64,000 nt of DNA from Clostridiales bacterium (GTDB lineage Bacteria; Bacillota; Clostridia; Saccharofermentanales; Saccharofermentanaceae): contig JAFWLP010000081.1 in the NCBI GenBank assembly GCA_017511005.1, positions 1 through 64,000 on the forward strand, in the 5' to 3' direction. The position numbers were made by a program, and so were the translations under genes. Shown here in pieces: positions 17,971 to 25,939 of this stretch. The notes under the pieces were generated by a model, which saw only the letters and a list, made by a program, of their open reading frames with translations, had not been told where the DNA came from and ran no database searches. Positions within the stretch are counted from its first letter, which is position 1. Every line of letters starts with the position of its first letter.

Positions 17971-18804
17971 TCAGACCGCAACAGGAATGCCCTTGATCTT
18001 GGGTCCTGCCTCGTAACCTTCAAGTCTGATACTGTCAGTCGTGAACTGATAGAAATCCGTGATTCCTTCATCAAGAACAAGCTTCGGAGCCGGATATTTG
18101 GGTCTCTCGATGAGATCCTTAACGATATCGACGTGTCTGTCATAGATGTGTGCATCAGCGATGACATGAACGAATTCACCGACTTCCAATCCTGAGCATC
18201 TTGCGAAAAGATGTACCAACACAGCGTACTGGCAGACGTTCCACGCATTTGCGACGAGCATGTCATTACTCCTCTGGTTGAGGATCGCATTGAGCTTGTT
18301 GCCCGTAACGTTGAATGTCATCGAATAAGCGCAGGGATAAAGATGCATCTCGCTCAGGTCCTGATGGACATAGATGTTTGTCATGATGCGGCGCGAAGAC
18401 GGGTTGTTCTTAAGATCGTAGAGAACGCGGTCGACCTGGTCGAACTCGCCTTCCTTATACTTGTGCTTAACGCCAAGCTGATATCCGTAAGCCTTGCCGA
18501 TCGAGCCACTCTCATCAGCCCATGCGTCCCAGATATGAGAGTTAAGATCGTTGACATTGTTGGATTTCTTCTGCCAGATCCAGAGAAGCTCGTCAACAGC
18601 TGCCTTGAAATTGATCCAGCGTTGTGTGAACATCGGGAATTCCTCGGCAAGGTTATACCGGTTAACGATGGCAAACGCCTTGTAAGTATATGCGGGAGCT
18701 CCGTCGTCAGCCCAATGCGGCCTTACCTTGTCATTGATCGTGGAATAGCCTGAATTAAGTATTGTTCTTATGTTCTCATCGAAAATATCATCTGCCCGGC
18801 TCAT
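17971..18804 (-). CDS. thyA: Thymidylate synthase (ThyA type)
   Basis: ThyA methylates dUMP to dTMP with methylene-tetrahydrofolate. The active-site cysteine is in LYPCAYSMTF, followed by the QRSNDMLVANAWNV dUMP-binding region. I take ATG 18804 (277 residues), which has AAAGGCGG about 8 nt upstream, rather than a TTG at 18834. The classical enzyme is paired with a folA gene in the same cluster. Confidence 0.93.
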   Translation of the reverse strand: MSRADDIFDENIRTILNSGYSTINDKVRPHWADDGAPAYTYKAFAIVNRYNLAEEFPMFTQRWINFKAAVDELLWIWQKKSNNVNDLNSHIWDAWADESGSIGKAYGYQLGVKHKYKEGEFDQVDRVLYDLKNNPSSRRIMTNIYVHQDLSEMHLYPCAYSMTFNVTGNKLNAILNQRSNDMLVANAWNVCQYAVLVHLFARCSGLEVGEFVHVIADAHIYDRHVDIVKDLIERPKYPAPKLVLDEGITDFYQFTTDSIRLEGYEAGPKIKGIPVAV

Positions 18805-18835
18805 ACCATATACCGCCTTTATTAATATATTCAAA

Positions 18836-18864
18836 AGTATATCATAACGTCTCAGGCGGAATAA
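18836..18864 (-). promoter_or_regulatory. Possible promoter of thyA cluster
   Basis: TTATTC (18859-18864), 17 bp, TATACT (18836-18841) on the minus strand. The -35 overlaps the end of higA and is a weak match. Confidence 0.4.
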
Positions 18865-19145
18865 GGAATAATCTTGTCAAACTCCTCTTTCTGATTCTCT
18901 TTTAAGAGTCTTATATCTATATCATTTTGTATATCCAAAAAATACTTATCAGTTAATCCAAAATATTTAGCCAATCTTAATGAAGTATCAGCCGTAACTT
19001 TACGCTTCCCATGAAGTATTTCCAAAACTCTTGATGTAGGTACGCCTATATCTTTAGCTAATTTGTAAGCAGTTATATCCAAAGGTTCCATAAATTCCTC
19101 TTTAAGGATTTCACCGATTGTAGGTAATTTAATTCTGTCAGTCAT
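18852..19145 (-). CDS. higA: HigA-family antitoxin, helix-turn-helix
   Basis: A 97-residue XRE-type DNA-binding antitoxin. The helix-turn-helix covers about residues 25-65 (ITAYKLAKDIGVPTSR...LHGKRKVTADTSLRLAKYFG), typical of the HigA/VapI addiction-module family. It lies 11 bp downstream of higB; toxin before antitoxin is the usual order for hig modules. HigA normally neutralises HigB and represses the operon, and a perfect palindrome lies in the promoter. Base composition is clearly more AT-rich than the neighbours, pointing to acquisition. Confidence 0.9.
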   Translation of the reverse strand: MTDRIKLPTIGEILKEEFMEPLDITAYKLAKDIGVPTSRVLEILHGKRKVTADTSLRLAKYFGLTDKYFLDIQNDIDIRLLKENQKEEFDKIIPYSA

Positions 19146-19156
19146 ATTTCTGCCTC

Positions 19157-19438
19157 CTAATGATAATCAACAATCTCGACGTCATAACAATCATTTAGAC
19201 TGTATCTAAAGCAAATCCTGTATTGATCATTGATTCTGATACTAAATTGTCCTTTTCTGTTTCCGTTAAGTTGTTCCAAATGATTTGCCGGAGGAACTCG
19301 AAGATCATCAATACATTTTGCATTATTCATCATAATCAGTTTTCTTAAAGCAACCCCCTGAATCGAAGCTGGTAATTTCTTTGAGAATTCCTGATTAAAG
19401 ACCTTCTCTGTTTCTTTATTGGCAAAACTTTTAATCAT
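19157..19438 (-). CDS. higB: HigB-family mRNA interferase toxin (RelE fold)
   Basis: About 93 residues with the RelE/HigB pattern: basic helices at the start (FANKETEKVFN), LRVPPANHLEQL and the core QFSIRINDQYRICFRY. HigB toxins cut mRNA on the ribosome. I take the ATG at 19438 (MIKSF). A TTG two codons upstream has no ribosome site either. The -10 box ends only 6 nt before this ATG, so the transcript should begin at or next to the start codon and be leaderless. The toxin is intact, with no frameshift. Confidence 0.88.
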   Translation of the reverse strand: MIKSFANKETEKVFNQEFSKKLPASIQGVALRKLIMMNNAKCIDDLRVPPANHLEQLNGNRKGQFSIRINDQYRICFRYSLNDCYDVEIVDYH

Positions 19439-19444
19439 AAACAA

Positions 19445-19473
19445 ATTATATCCGTTATACGTATATACGTCAA
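19445..19473 (-). promoter_or_regulatory. higBA promoter with palindromic operator
   Basis: On the minus strand TTGACG (19468-19473), 17 bp, TATAAT (19445-19450): close to consensus. The perfect 12-bp palindrome ACGTATATACGT (19459-19470) overlaps the -35 box and spacer and is the natural candidate for HigA binding. Confidence 0.8.
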
Positions 19474-19489
19474 CCAGATATAGACTCGC

Positions 19490-19524
19490 TAAAAATAACC
19501 TCCGTACTTAGTACGAAGGTTATT
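19490..19524 (-). terminator. Terminator after the tRNA-Pro pair
   Basis: A 14-bp stem (19494-19507 with 19511-19524, one G-T wobble, 3-nt loop) followed on the minus strand by TTTTT. It isolates the tRNA transcript from higBA. Confidence 0.85.
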
Positions 19525-19533
19525 CCTGAGTAT

Positions 19534-19610
19534 TGGTCGGAGTGACGGGACTTGAACCCACGACCTCTTGCTCCCTAAGCAAGCACTCTAGCCACCTGAG
19601 CTACACCCCG
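19534..19610 (-). tRNA. tRNA-Pro (anticodon AGG)
   Basis: A 77-nt cloverleaf with encoded CCA. The acceptor stem pairs CGGGGTG with CACTCCG (one G-T), the T arm reads GTGGGTTCAAGTCCCGT, and the anticodon stem CTTGC/GCAAG encloses TTAGGGA, so positions 34-36 are AGG with U33 and G37 in place. An A34 tRNA-Pro is unusual for bacteria. It is closely similar to the neighbouring tRNA-Pro(CGG). Confidence 0.93.
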
Positions 19611-19638
19611 ATGATCACGCCTTGTTAAGGAAAAATAT

Positions 19639-19714
19639 TGGTCGGAGTGGCGGGACTTGAACCCACGGCCTCCTGCTCCCGAAGCAGGCACTCTACCACC
19701 TGAGCCACACCCCG
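19639..19714 (-). tRNA. tRNA-Pro (anticodon CGG)
   Basis: A 76-nt cloverleaf with encoded CCA. Anticodon stem CCTGC/GCAGG encloses TTCGGGA, giving CGG for CCG codons. It differs from the downstream AGG gene at only a few positions, suggesting tandem duplication. Both are in one transcript. Confidence 0.94.
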
Positions 19715-19744
19715 ATGGAGTATTCCTCTAACAAGCTAAATAAT

Positions 19745-19771
19745 ATTATAACAACAGATAAAAATATGCAA
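19745..19771 (-). promoter_or_regulatory. Probable promoter of the tRNA-Pro genes
   Basis: A consensus TATAAT (19745-19750) lies 30 bp upstream of the first tRNA. The best -35 match, TTGCAT (19766-19771), has a short 15-bp spacer. Confidence 0.5.
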
Positions 19772-19810
19772 GTTCAAAATTGCAAAGCTGTATAGGTTCA
19801 GATAATTAGA

Positions 19811-19980
19811 TGGATTTTGTTTATTAGATTCATTGTGGAATACCGGACAGCTAATGTTATGATTACGTTTTCCAAAATATTACCAGAATGACACGAAACA
19901 GGAAATGTTTTTAGTAAAACACAGTAAGATTACCAGAATCATTGCCTAAAACGGAAAAAACAGGAAATATACAGGAAATA
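19811..19980. repeat. Dispersed intergenic repeat, copy A
   Basis: This AT-rich stretch aligns with 37593-37769. The last 102 bp (19879-19980 against 37668-37769) align without gaps at about 76% identity by my own count, and weaker similarity continues upstream to about 19811 (gapped at the far end). Inside each copy CAGGAAAT or a close variant recurs three times. No gene is visible here; a minus-strand reading is interrupted by stops. With the hairpin and terminator listed next, this is all I see in the 19715-20176 gap. Confidence 0.65.
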
Positions 19981-20014
19981 AACAAGATATCATTAAATAA
20001 TTACCACACGTCAT

Positions 20015-20060
20015 TGAAGTGAACCCCAGAAGTTGAACAGAACTTCGGGGGGTCACTTCA
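20015..20060. repeat. Orphan 46-bp hairpin, possible IS3-type end remnant
   Basis: TGAAGTGA (20015-20022) pairs with TCACTTCA (20053-20060); CCCC/GGGG and AAGTT/AACTT continue the stem inward. TGAACCCC..AAGTT resembles terminal inverted repeats of IS3-family elements as I remember them. No transposase is nearby. A T run about 10 nt downstream on the plus strand is too distant for a standard terminator. Confidence 0.45.
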
Positions 20061-20124
20061 CATAGCGGGTGTTTTTTCGCACGCTTCGTGCCTCGCGAGT
20101 TCAACGGAGCCACGTCTCCATAAT

Positions 20125-20153
20125 AAAAAACCGCGCCCCCTAAAGAGCGCGGT
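20125..20153 (-). terminator. Terminator after ispH-rpsA
   Basis: ACCGCGC (20147-20153 on the minus strand) pairs with GCGCGGT (20130-20136) around a 10-nt loop and is followed by TTTTTTATT. Confidence 0.88.
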
Positions 20154-20176
20154 CCGGAATCACATTAAGTAATAAC

Positions 20177-22201
20177 TCAAGCCTCGTCTGTTGTCTCGGC
20201 AGGTGCTTCCTCAACGGGAGCTTCTTCAACAGGCTCTTCAACCTCGGGATCGATAGGAGCAACTTCCTTGATGGAGATGGAGATCCTTCTCTCATCAGGC
20301 TCGATCTTGATGACCTTGGCCTGAACAACCTGACCTACGGAAAGGACATCCTCAGGTTTCTCAAGTCTTCTGGAAGAGATCTGTGATACATGGCAGAGAG
20401 CGTCGAGATCGGGTTCGAGCTGAACGAAAGCACCGAACTTTGTAAGACGAACGACAGTACCCTGAACGATGCAGCCTACAGGCATTCTCTCTTCGATATT
20501 GTAGTAAGGATCATCCTCGAGCTTCTTGTAACCCAGGGAGATCTTCTTTGTCTCTTTATCGAAAGACTTAACGTAAACGTCGATCTCCTCGCCAACCTTC
20601 AGAACATCTGCAGGCTTTGCATTGCGGCTCCACGAGAGCTCGGAAACATGAACGAGTCCGTCAACACCGCCGATATCGATGAAAGCACCGAAATCAACGA
20701 GGCTTCTTACAACACCTTTATAGTGCTTACCTTCCTCGATGTTGTCCCATATCTCAGCTGACTTCTTGCGGCGCTCCTCGGAAACGATGATCCTGTGGCT
20801 GCCGGAGATCCTGAGACGGCCCTTCTCGGTATCGAACTTTGTAACGATGATCTCAAGAACCTGACCAACATAAGCTTCGAGGTCCTTTACATCACCGGAC
20901 TTGATCTGTGTTCTGTGGATATAGATATCAACGCCCTTGTAAGTACCGATGACGCCGTCCTTAACAGTGCGTGTGATCTTAACTTCGATTGGAGTCTTGT
21001 TCTTGTAAGCTTCCTCGATCTCGGCTCTGCCCTTCTCGGACTCGACATCATTCTTGGAAAGGATGATCTCTTTACCCTGATCGGAATTCTTAATGCTTCT
21101 TACTTTAACTGTAACTTCAGTGTGCTCGGCAATTGCCTTGTCAAGATCGAAGTCAGGATCCGAATCAAACTCCTTACGTGAAATTCTACCTTCGGACTTG
21201 TCGTGTACGTCTACGTATACATAGTCGTCATCAGCAGATGTGATCGTGCCCTTAACAACAGCACCTCTTCTAACCTGCGCAATTAAATCGACAGCATTGG
21301 CAAACTCCGTGTCAAAGCCCTGATTTGTGATCTTCTCTTCTTCGTTCATTTGTTGAACAACCTCCAAAATAATAGCTTCCGGTGTAGATGCACCCGCTGT
21401 GATCCCGACTTTGTCAGCCGCAAGTATCTTCCCCTCTGAGATAAGACTTCTTACTTCAGTGCCGGAATTCACAAGGAATGTTCTTGCACAACGACCTTTG
21501 CAGATGTCCAAAAGCTTAGTGGTGTTCGAACTGTGAGCAGAACCGATGACTATCATCGAGTCTGATAACTCAGAGAGCGAAGCGGCTTCCTTTTGCCTAC
21601 TTTCAGTCGTAATACATATTGTATCAAAAACATTATATTTTTCAATTTTATTTTTAACTGATTGACAGATTTTTTTGAATATTTCGCTCGAAAATGTGGT
21701 CTGGGAGACCAATATTGCGCTTTCAAGCGGAAAATCCAGGCTTTCGAGCTCCTCCGGAGACTTGATGACGGCACATTTTACGCCAGTCCCCTCCGTCTCT
21801 CCCAGGATTCCGATAACTTCCGGATGACCCTCGGCACCAGAGATTATTATATTTTTTCCTTTAAGGGCATTCTCCCTGACGATATTATGGATCTTTGAGA
21901 CAAAAGGACATGTCATATCCCTGATGTCACAGTTCTTAGACTTCAGGACCGCAATCTCATCAGGTGTAACGCCGTGTGCCCTAACTATTACGGTGGAGCC
22001 TTCCGGACAGTCTTCAGCCTTTCCGCAGATCTCAAATCCGCCTTCGAGAAGCCTGTCGACAACATATTTGTTGTGGACTATCTCGCCGAGCATAATGAGT
22101 TTTCTGCCGTCAGGATGCTCAGCAACGGCATTTTGGGCTGCCGTCACGGCATTTTTGACTCCAAAGCAGAAGCCTGCGGATCCGGCGACAGTTACTTTCA
22201 T
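20177..22201 (-). CDS. ispH: IspH-ribosomal protein S1 fusion (HMBPP reductase / S1)
   Basis: One 674-residue protein joins two functions. Residues 1 to about 285 are IspH, the 4Fe-4S enzyme making IPP and DMAPP from HMBPP: cluster cysteines in GFCFGVKNA (C12), MTCPFVSK and DTICITTESRQ, plus the substrate loop SSNTTKL. From about residue 300 there are four S1 RNA-binding domains (e.g. GAFIDIGGVDGLVHVSELSW and FGAFVQLEPDLDALCHVSQI), then an acidic Glu/Pro/Ala tail. This fusion is known in Clostridia. The ATG overlaps the cmk stop by 4 bp. All catalytic cysteines are intact. Confidence 0.95.
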   Translation of the reverse strand: MKVTVAGSAGFCFGVKNAVTAAQNAVAEHPDGRKLIMLGEIVHNKYVVDRLLEGGFEICGKAEDCPEGSTVIVRAHGVTPDEIAVLKSKNCDIRDMTCPFVSKIHNIVRENALKGKNIIISGAEGHPEVIGILGETEGTGVKCAVIKSPEELESLDFPLESAILVSQTTFSSEIFKKICQSVKNKIEKYNVFDTICITTESRQKEAASLSELSDSMIVIGSAHSSNTTKLLDICKGRCARTFLVNSGTEVRSLISEGKILAADKVGITAGASTPEAIILEVVQQMNEEEKITNQGFDTEFANAVDLIAQVRRGAVVKGTITSADDDYVYVDVHDKSEGRISRKEFDSDPDFDLDKAIAEHTEVTVKVRSIKNSDQGKEIILSKNDVESEKGRAEIEEAYKNKTPIEVKITRTVKDGVIGTYKGVDIYIHRTQIKSGDVKDLEAYVGQVLEIIVTKFDTEKGRLRISGSHRIIVSEERRKKSAEIWDNIEEGKHYKGVVRSLVDFGAFIDIGGVDGLVHVSELSWSRNAKPADVLKVGEEIDVYVKSFDKETKKISLGYKKLEDDPYYNIEERMPVGCIVQGTVVRLTKFGAFVQLEPDLDALCHVSQISSRRLEKPEDVLSVGQVVQAKVIKIEPDERRISISIKEVAPIDPEVEEPVEEAPVEEAPAETTDEA

Positions 22202-22875
22202 TTTTTATCTTCTTCGTCAAGATGGCTTAAGAGGAATGCTCTCGTACCATCGATATCATACTTTCCGGTATCGATAACGATTGCCTCAGGCACCTGTACG
22301 AGCGGTGACGCAGCCCTGGTGGAATCCTGCTCATCCCTGTACTTAATGTCCCTTAACACCTCTTCATATGTCTGGGAATGGTCGCCTGCTGCCTCAAGCT
22401 CGGCAAGTCTTCTCTCCGCCCTGACCTCAGGCGCGCATAATACGAAAAACTTATATTTCGCATCAGGAAGGACCACGGAAGCGATATCCCTGCCGTCAAG
22501 GACGAACGTCTGATTCTTGGCTATCTCTCTTTGAAGGGATACCATGGCTGTTCTTACGAAAGGAAGCGCAGATATGTCGGATGCCGCAATGGATGTCTGC
22601 GGAGTCCTGAGCTCGCCTGTCACATCCTCGCCGTCAAGGATCATGTGCTGAACGCCGTCTATGAACTCGACTTCGATCTTCACTTCATCCATCATTTTCT
22701 TAACGGCTTCAGCGTCTTTGGCGTTGATGCCCTTTTTTATGGAAGCCACGGCGCAGGTCCTGTACATCGCGCCGGTATCGAGATACATGATGCCGAGTTC
22801 TTTGGCAACACCTTTGGCAAGCGTGCTCTTGCCTGATCCTGAAGGTCCGTCGATCGCGATCTGATAAATTCCCAT
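22198..22875 (-). CDS. cmk: Cytidylate kinase
   Basis: Cmk phosphorylates CMP and dCMP. The P-loop GPSGSGKST is at residues 9-17, followed by YLDTGAMYR and the DGRDIASVVLPDA motif; 225 residues is standard. It overlaps ispH-rpsA downstream by 4 bp. The cmk-ispH-rpsA order is conserved in clostridia. Confidence 0.96.
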   Translation of the reverse strand: MGIYQIAIDGPSGSGKSTLAKGVAKELGIMYLDTGAMYRTCAVASIKKGINAKDAEAVKKMMDEVKIEVEFIDGVQHMILDGEDVTGELRTPQTSIAASDISALPFVRTAMVSLQREIAKNQTFVLDGRDIASVVLPDAKYKFFVLCAPEVRAERRLAELEAAGDHSQTYEEVLRDIKYRDEQDSTRAASPLVQVPEAIVIDTGKYDIDGTRAFLLSHLDEEDKK

Positions 22876-22889
22876 AATTATTCTCCTTA

Positions 22890-23777
22890 TTACAATATAT
22901 CTCCGTCTTCGGTATTCCTGTCTCTTCCGGTCTCATAGACACGGTACTGGGACCATAAGGTCTCCAATGACTCAAGCGAAGCCTGAATGTGTTCTTTCCT
23001 GTGCATTCCGAGCGACACGAGCAGAGCGTTGATGAGTGACAGTGGTGCCGTCAGGGAATCAACAAACGAGGCCATTGACGACCTTGCGAAAAGCTTGATG
23101 TCGGCATATTCCGTCATGGCCGTATCATCTTTATCCGTAATTGCTATGATGGTCGCGCCCTTTTTCTTGGCATATCCCATCGAATTGATGGTCCTGGCCG
23201 AATACCTCGGGAAAGAGATGCCGATCATGACATCACCCTCGCCTATAGGCATGATCTGCTCGAAAAGCTCATTAGTACACGTACTCCTTACGAGAACGAC
23301 GTCATCGAACAGGAGCGTCATGTAGAAATGCATGAACTCCGATAACGGAGCTGATGCCCTGATGCCCATGATATATATCTTCCGCGCACCGAGAATGGAA
23401 TTGACCGCTTTTCCGAACTCCTTCTCGTCGATCGAATTAAGGGATTCCCTTAAATTTGAGATGTCCTGGGCAACCACTGCCCTGAGCGCGTCGCTGTCGC
23501 TCTCGAACTTCTCGGTAAGTCCGAGTCTCTGAACAGAGGTAAGCTTCGATTTCAGGTCTTCCTGCAGAGCTTTCTGGAATTCCGGATAGCCTTCGAATCC
23601 GAGTTCCGTAGTGAAACGCACCACGGTTGATTCGGAAACCCCTACTTCCTCGCCAAGTCTGGCAGCCGTCATGTAAGCGGCCTTGTCGTATGATTCAAGA
23701 ATATAATTCGCGATAGCCTTATGGCCTTTACTCATATCGGAGACCGCAGTCTCGATCAGCTCAAGTGTTCCCGTCAT
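22890..23777 (-). CDS. MurR/RpiR-family transcriptional regulator
   Basis: An N-terminal RpiR helix-turn-helix (KGHKAIANYILESYDKAAYMTAAR, then VSESTVVRFTTELGFEGYPEF) is followed by a SIS sugar-phosphate-binding domain (about residues 120-260; IYIMGIRAS, IGISFPRYSA). Family members sense phosphosugars and control sugar or cell-wall catabolic genes; the ligand is not evident. The gene overlaps scpB. I take the ATG at 23777; another ATG at 23798 would add seven residues. Its position among chromosome-segregation and housekeeping genes is unusual. Confidence 0.88.
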   Translation of the reverse strand: MTGTLELIETAVSDMSKGHKAIANYILESYDKAAYMTAARLGEEVGVSESTVVRFTTELGFEGYPEFQKALQEDLKSKLTSVQRLGLTEKFESDSDALRAVVAQDISNLRESLNSIDEKEFGKAVNSILGARKIYIMGIRASAPLSEFMHFYMTLLFDDVVLVRSTCTNELFEQIMPIGEGDVMIGISFPRYSARTINSMGYAKKKGATIIAITDKDDTAMTEYADIKLFARSSMASFVDSLTAPLSLINALLVSLGMHRKEHIQASLESLETLWSQYRVYETGRDRNTEDGDIL

Positions 23778-24432
23778 CTTCTCCGCCCTCTTCATCATCT
23801 TCCTTCTTCGGATTCATGATGCTCTCAATGGATATCTGCTTATCTTCACCGCCCGCAGCTTCCCTGAGCGAATCCTCCATGTCCCTTATGGTCTGATAGC
23901 TCATGAGTTCAAGCGGAGGCAGATCCCTGACCGATTCGATACCGAATTCGGTAAGGAACTTTTTGGACGTTCTGAACAGTGAAGGCCTGCCCGGTGCGTC
24001 AAGATTGCCGGCTTCCTCGATCCATCCTCTGTCGAGGAGTCTCGAGATAATGGAATCAGAGGAAACTCCTCTGACGAGCTCGACCTGCGCCCTCGTACAG
24101 GGCTGGTTATAGGCAATGACCGCCAGAGTCTCATATGAAGCCTGGGAAAGCGGCGGAGACTGTCTTGGTCCGAACATCCTGTCAAGGATCTTCTTCTGCG
24201 AAGGCCTGGTCATGATGGCATAAGAATCTTCAGTCCTTCTGATCTCAAGCCCGCTCCACGGGTTTGATGAATACCTGTCCGTAAGTGATTTAAGCGCTTC
24301 CGTAACTGCATTCTTGGAGCAGTTCAGGATATCGGCGAGTTTGTCGACGGAGACGGGATCCCCGGATATGAAAAGTATTGATTCGATCGCTGCCGGCAGT
24401 TCCTGCGCGGTTACCTTGAAATCGTCTTCCAT
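23761..24432 (-). CDS. scpB: Segregation and condensation protein B
   Basis: ScpB dimers bind ScpA in the SMC condensin complex that organises and separates chromosomes. The 223-residue protein has two winged-helix domains (about 10-90 and 95-175), with the family motif LAVIAYNQPCTRAQVELVRG. The C-terminus is extended and very acidic. scpA lies 5 bp upstream and the regulator gene overlaps downstream. Confidence 0.94.
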   Translation of the reverse strand: MEDDFKVTAQELPAAIESILFISGDPVSVDKLADILNCSKNAVTEALKSLTDRYSSNPWSGLEIRRTEDSYAIMTRPSQKKILDRMFGPRQSPPLSQASYETLAVIAYNQPCTRAQVELVRGVSSDSIISRLLDRGWIEEAGNLDAPGRPSLFRTSKKFLTEFGIESVRDLPPLELMSYQTIRDMEDSLREAAGGEDKQISIESIMNPKKEDDEEGGEDDGNT

Positions 24433-24437
24433 GTTGA

Positions 24438-25196
24438 TCAGCCCTTCTTCTCTTCTATAGATATCTCGCCGAAGTTTCTGTCCTGTTCTACCGTTATCTT
24501 ATTGTCTCTTACAAGCTCCAGCACGGCGAGGAAACTGACGACCTTATCCATTTTCTCAGCCTTCTTTCCGAAAAGACTGCTGAACAGGATCCTGCCTTTA
24601 CCGGTTATGCTGCGCCAGATGGACTTTATCCTCTCTTTAACGGACCGCTTATCCCTCTGCAGAATGTGCGTGATCTTGGTCGTTATGTCCGTGAACCTCA
24701 TGTCATTGCGTTCATTGATCGTGGCAACGGCTTCGTTGAACTCTTCGATGGAGAATGCCTGCTCGGCAGAAGCAATGGTTATTCCGAGAGATTTTGCCGT
24801 CGAAGCATAACGGAATCTGGCTCCATCAAACTTCTCTCTTCTCTCTTTAAGATCAGATGCGAAAACGCGGCATCTTTTGTATCTCATGAGGGATATAACA
24901 AGTTCTTCCCTTGGATCCGCTGCTTCATCACCGGTTCCAAGCGCGGCCTGCATTCCGGGCAGCATCATCCGGGATTTGATGGATACGAGTGTCGCGCCCA
25001 TAACAAGGAAATCCGAAGCGATCTCCATGTCGAATTCCTTCATGGACTCGATGTAATCCATATACTGACCCGTAATGGTACTTATCGGGATATCGTAGAT
25101 ATCAACATCGTTCTTTTCGATGAGATGCAAGAGCAGGTCCAGAGGGCCTTCGAATTGTCTTAACTTAATCTCCGGCTTTACCGCTTGCTCGAGCAT
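24438..25196 (-). CDS. scpA: Segregation and condensation protein A
   Basis: ScpA is the kleisin that bridges SMC heads. The N-terminal signature FEGPLDLLLHLIEKNDVDIYDI (start near residue 15) and DFLVMGATLVSIKSRMMLP are clear, and the C-terminal winged helix is present. 252 residues. It starts 3 bp after the M50 peptidase stop and precedes scpB. Confidence 0.95.
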   Translation of the reverse strand: MLEQAVKPEIKLRQFEGPLDLLLHLIEKNDVDIYDIPISTITGQYMDYIESMKEFDMEIASDFLVMGATLVSIKSRMMLPGMQAALGTGDEAADPREELVISLMRYKRCRVFASDLKERREKFDGARFRYASTAKSLGITIASAEQAFSIEEFNEAVATINERNDMRFTDITTKITHILQRDKRSVKERIKSIWRSITGKGRILFSSLFGKKAEKMDKVVSFLAVLELVRDNKITVEQDRNFGEISIEEKKG

Positions 25197-25199
25197 ATT

Positions 25200-25931
25200 T
25201 TACAGTCCCATCATCTGGAAAAGCATGTAAAGCGGCATGCAGATAATGCTTATTATGAATTCGAAAGGTGTCTCGATAAGATTGATGACATAGCTCAATA
25301 TGGAAACATTCGAGACAGTACTTACTATAAATACTATCCAGATAATATACGGCGAGAAGCGCTGGAACTTCATATAACCTTCAGTATGCCTGAGCCTGTA
25401 AGGCAGGAGTTCCTCCAGGACATGGAAACCGTCAAGAGGCGGGATCGGGAGAAGATTGAACGCGAGGAGCATCATCGAGAACGCATATGTATAACTGAAA
25501 GCGTCAGTCAATGCACGGAGCACATTCTCGGCTCCCGGGAACTTCACCTGCAGCGCGGCGAAAAGAAGGAACAGTATATTTGCTATCAGCGCAAGCACGA
25601 AATTGCCGGTAACGCCTGCAAGATGGACCATGATGTTCATCCATCTGTGGCTCTTGAACCTGTGAAGGTTGTTGGGGTTATACATGACGGGTTTTCCCCA
25701 GCCGAATCCGGCAATAAGAAGCAGGACCGTTCCGACAGGATCGACGTGAGCAACAGGGTTGAGCGTAAGCCTTCCCATGTTTCTCGGCGTCGGGTCGCCC
25801 AGCCATACAGCCGTTGCCGCATGCATGAACTCATGGAATGAGAACGAGAGCGTCAGGGCAAACAGAAATATGATGAGATAATAGATTATCTCCTGCGCGC
25901 TTAATCCTTGTCTGAACAGATCAATTATCAT
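25200..25931 (-). CDS. Site-2 protease family protein (M50, YwhC/Rip3-like)
   Basis: An integral membrane zinc protease of 243 residues. The zinc motif HEFMH (HExxH) lies in the first helices at about residue 33, followed by the NPVAHVDPVGT loop and a later NLLPIPPLDGFHV motif supplying the third ligand. About five to six membrane segments. Substrate unknown. The ATG has GAGG 6 nt upstream. It sits between ileS and scpA, a common clostridial neighbourhood. Confidence 0.88.
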   Translation of the reverse strand: MIIDLFRQGLSAQEIIYYLIIFLFALTLSFSFHEFMHAATAVWLGDPTPRNMGRLTLNPVAHVDPVGTVLLLIAGFGWGKPVMYNPNNLHRFKSHRWMNIMVHLAGVTGNFVLALIANILFLLFAALQVKFPGAENVLRALTDAFSYTYAFSMMLLAFNLLPIPPLDGFHVLEELLPYRLRHTEGYMKFQRFSPYIIWIVFIVSTVSNVSILSYVINLIETPFEFIISIICMPLYMLFQMMGL

Positions 25932-25939
25932 AATTTACC

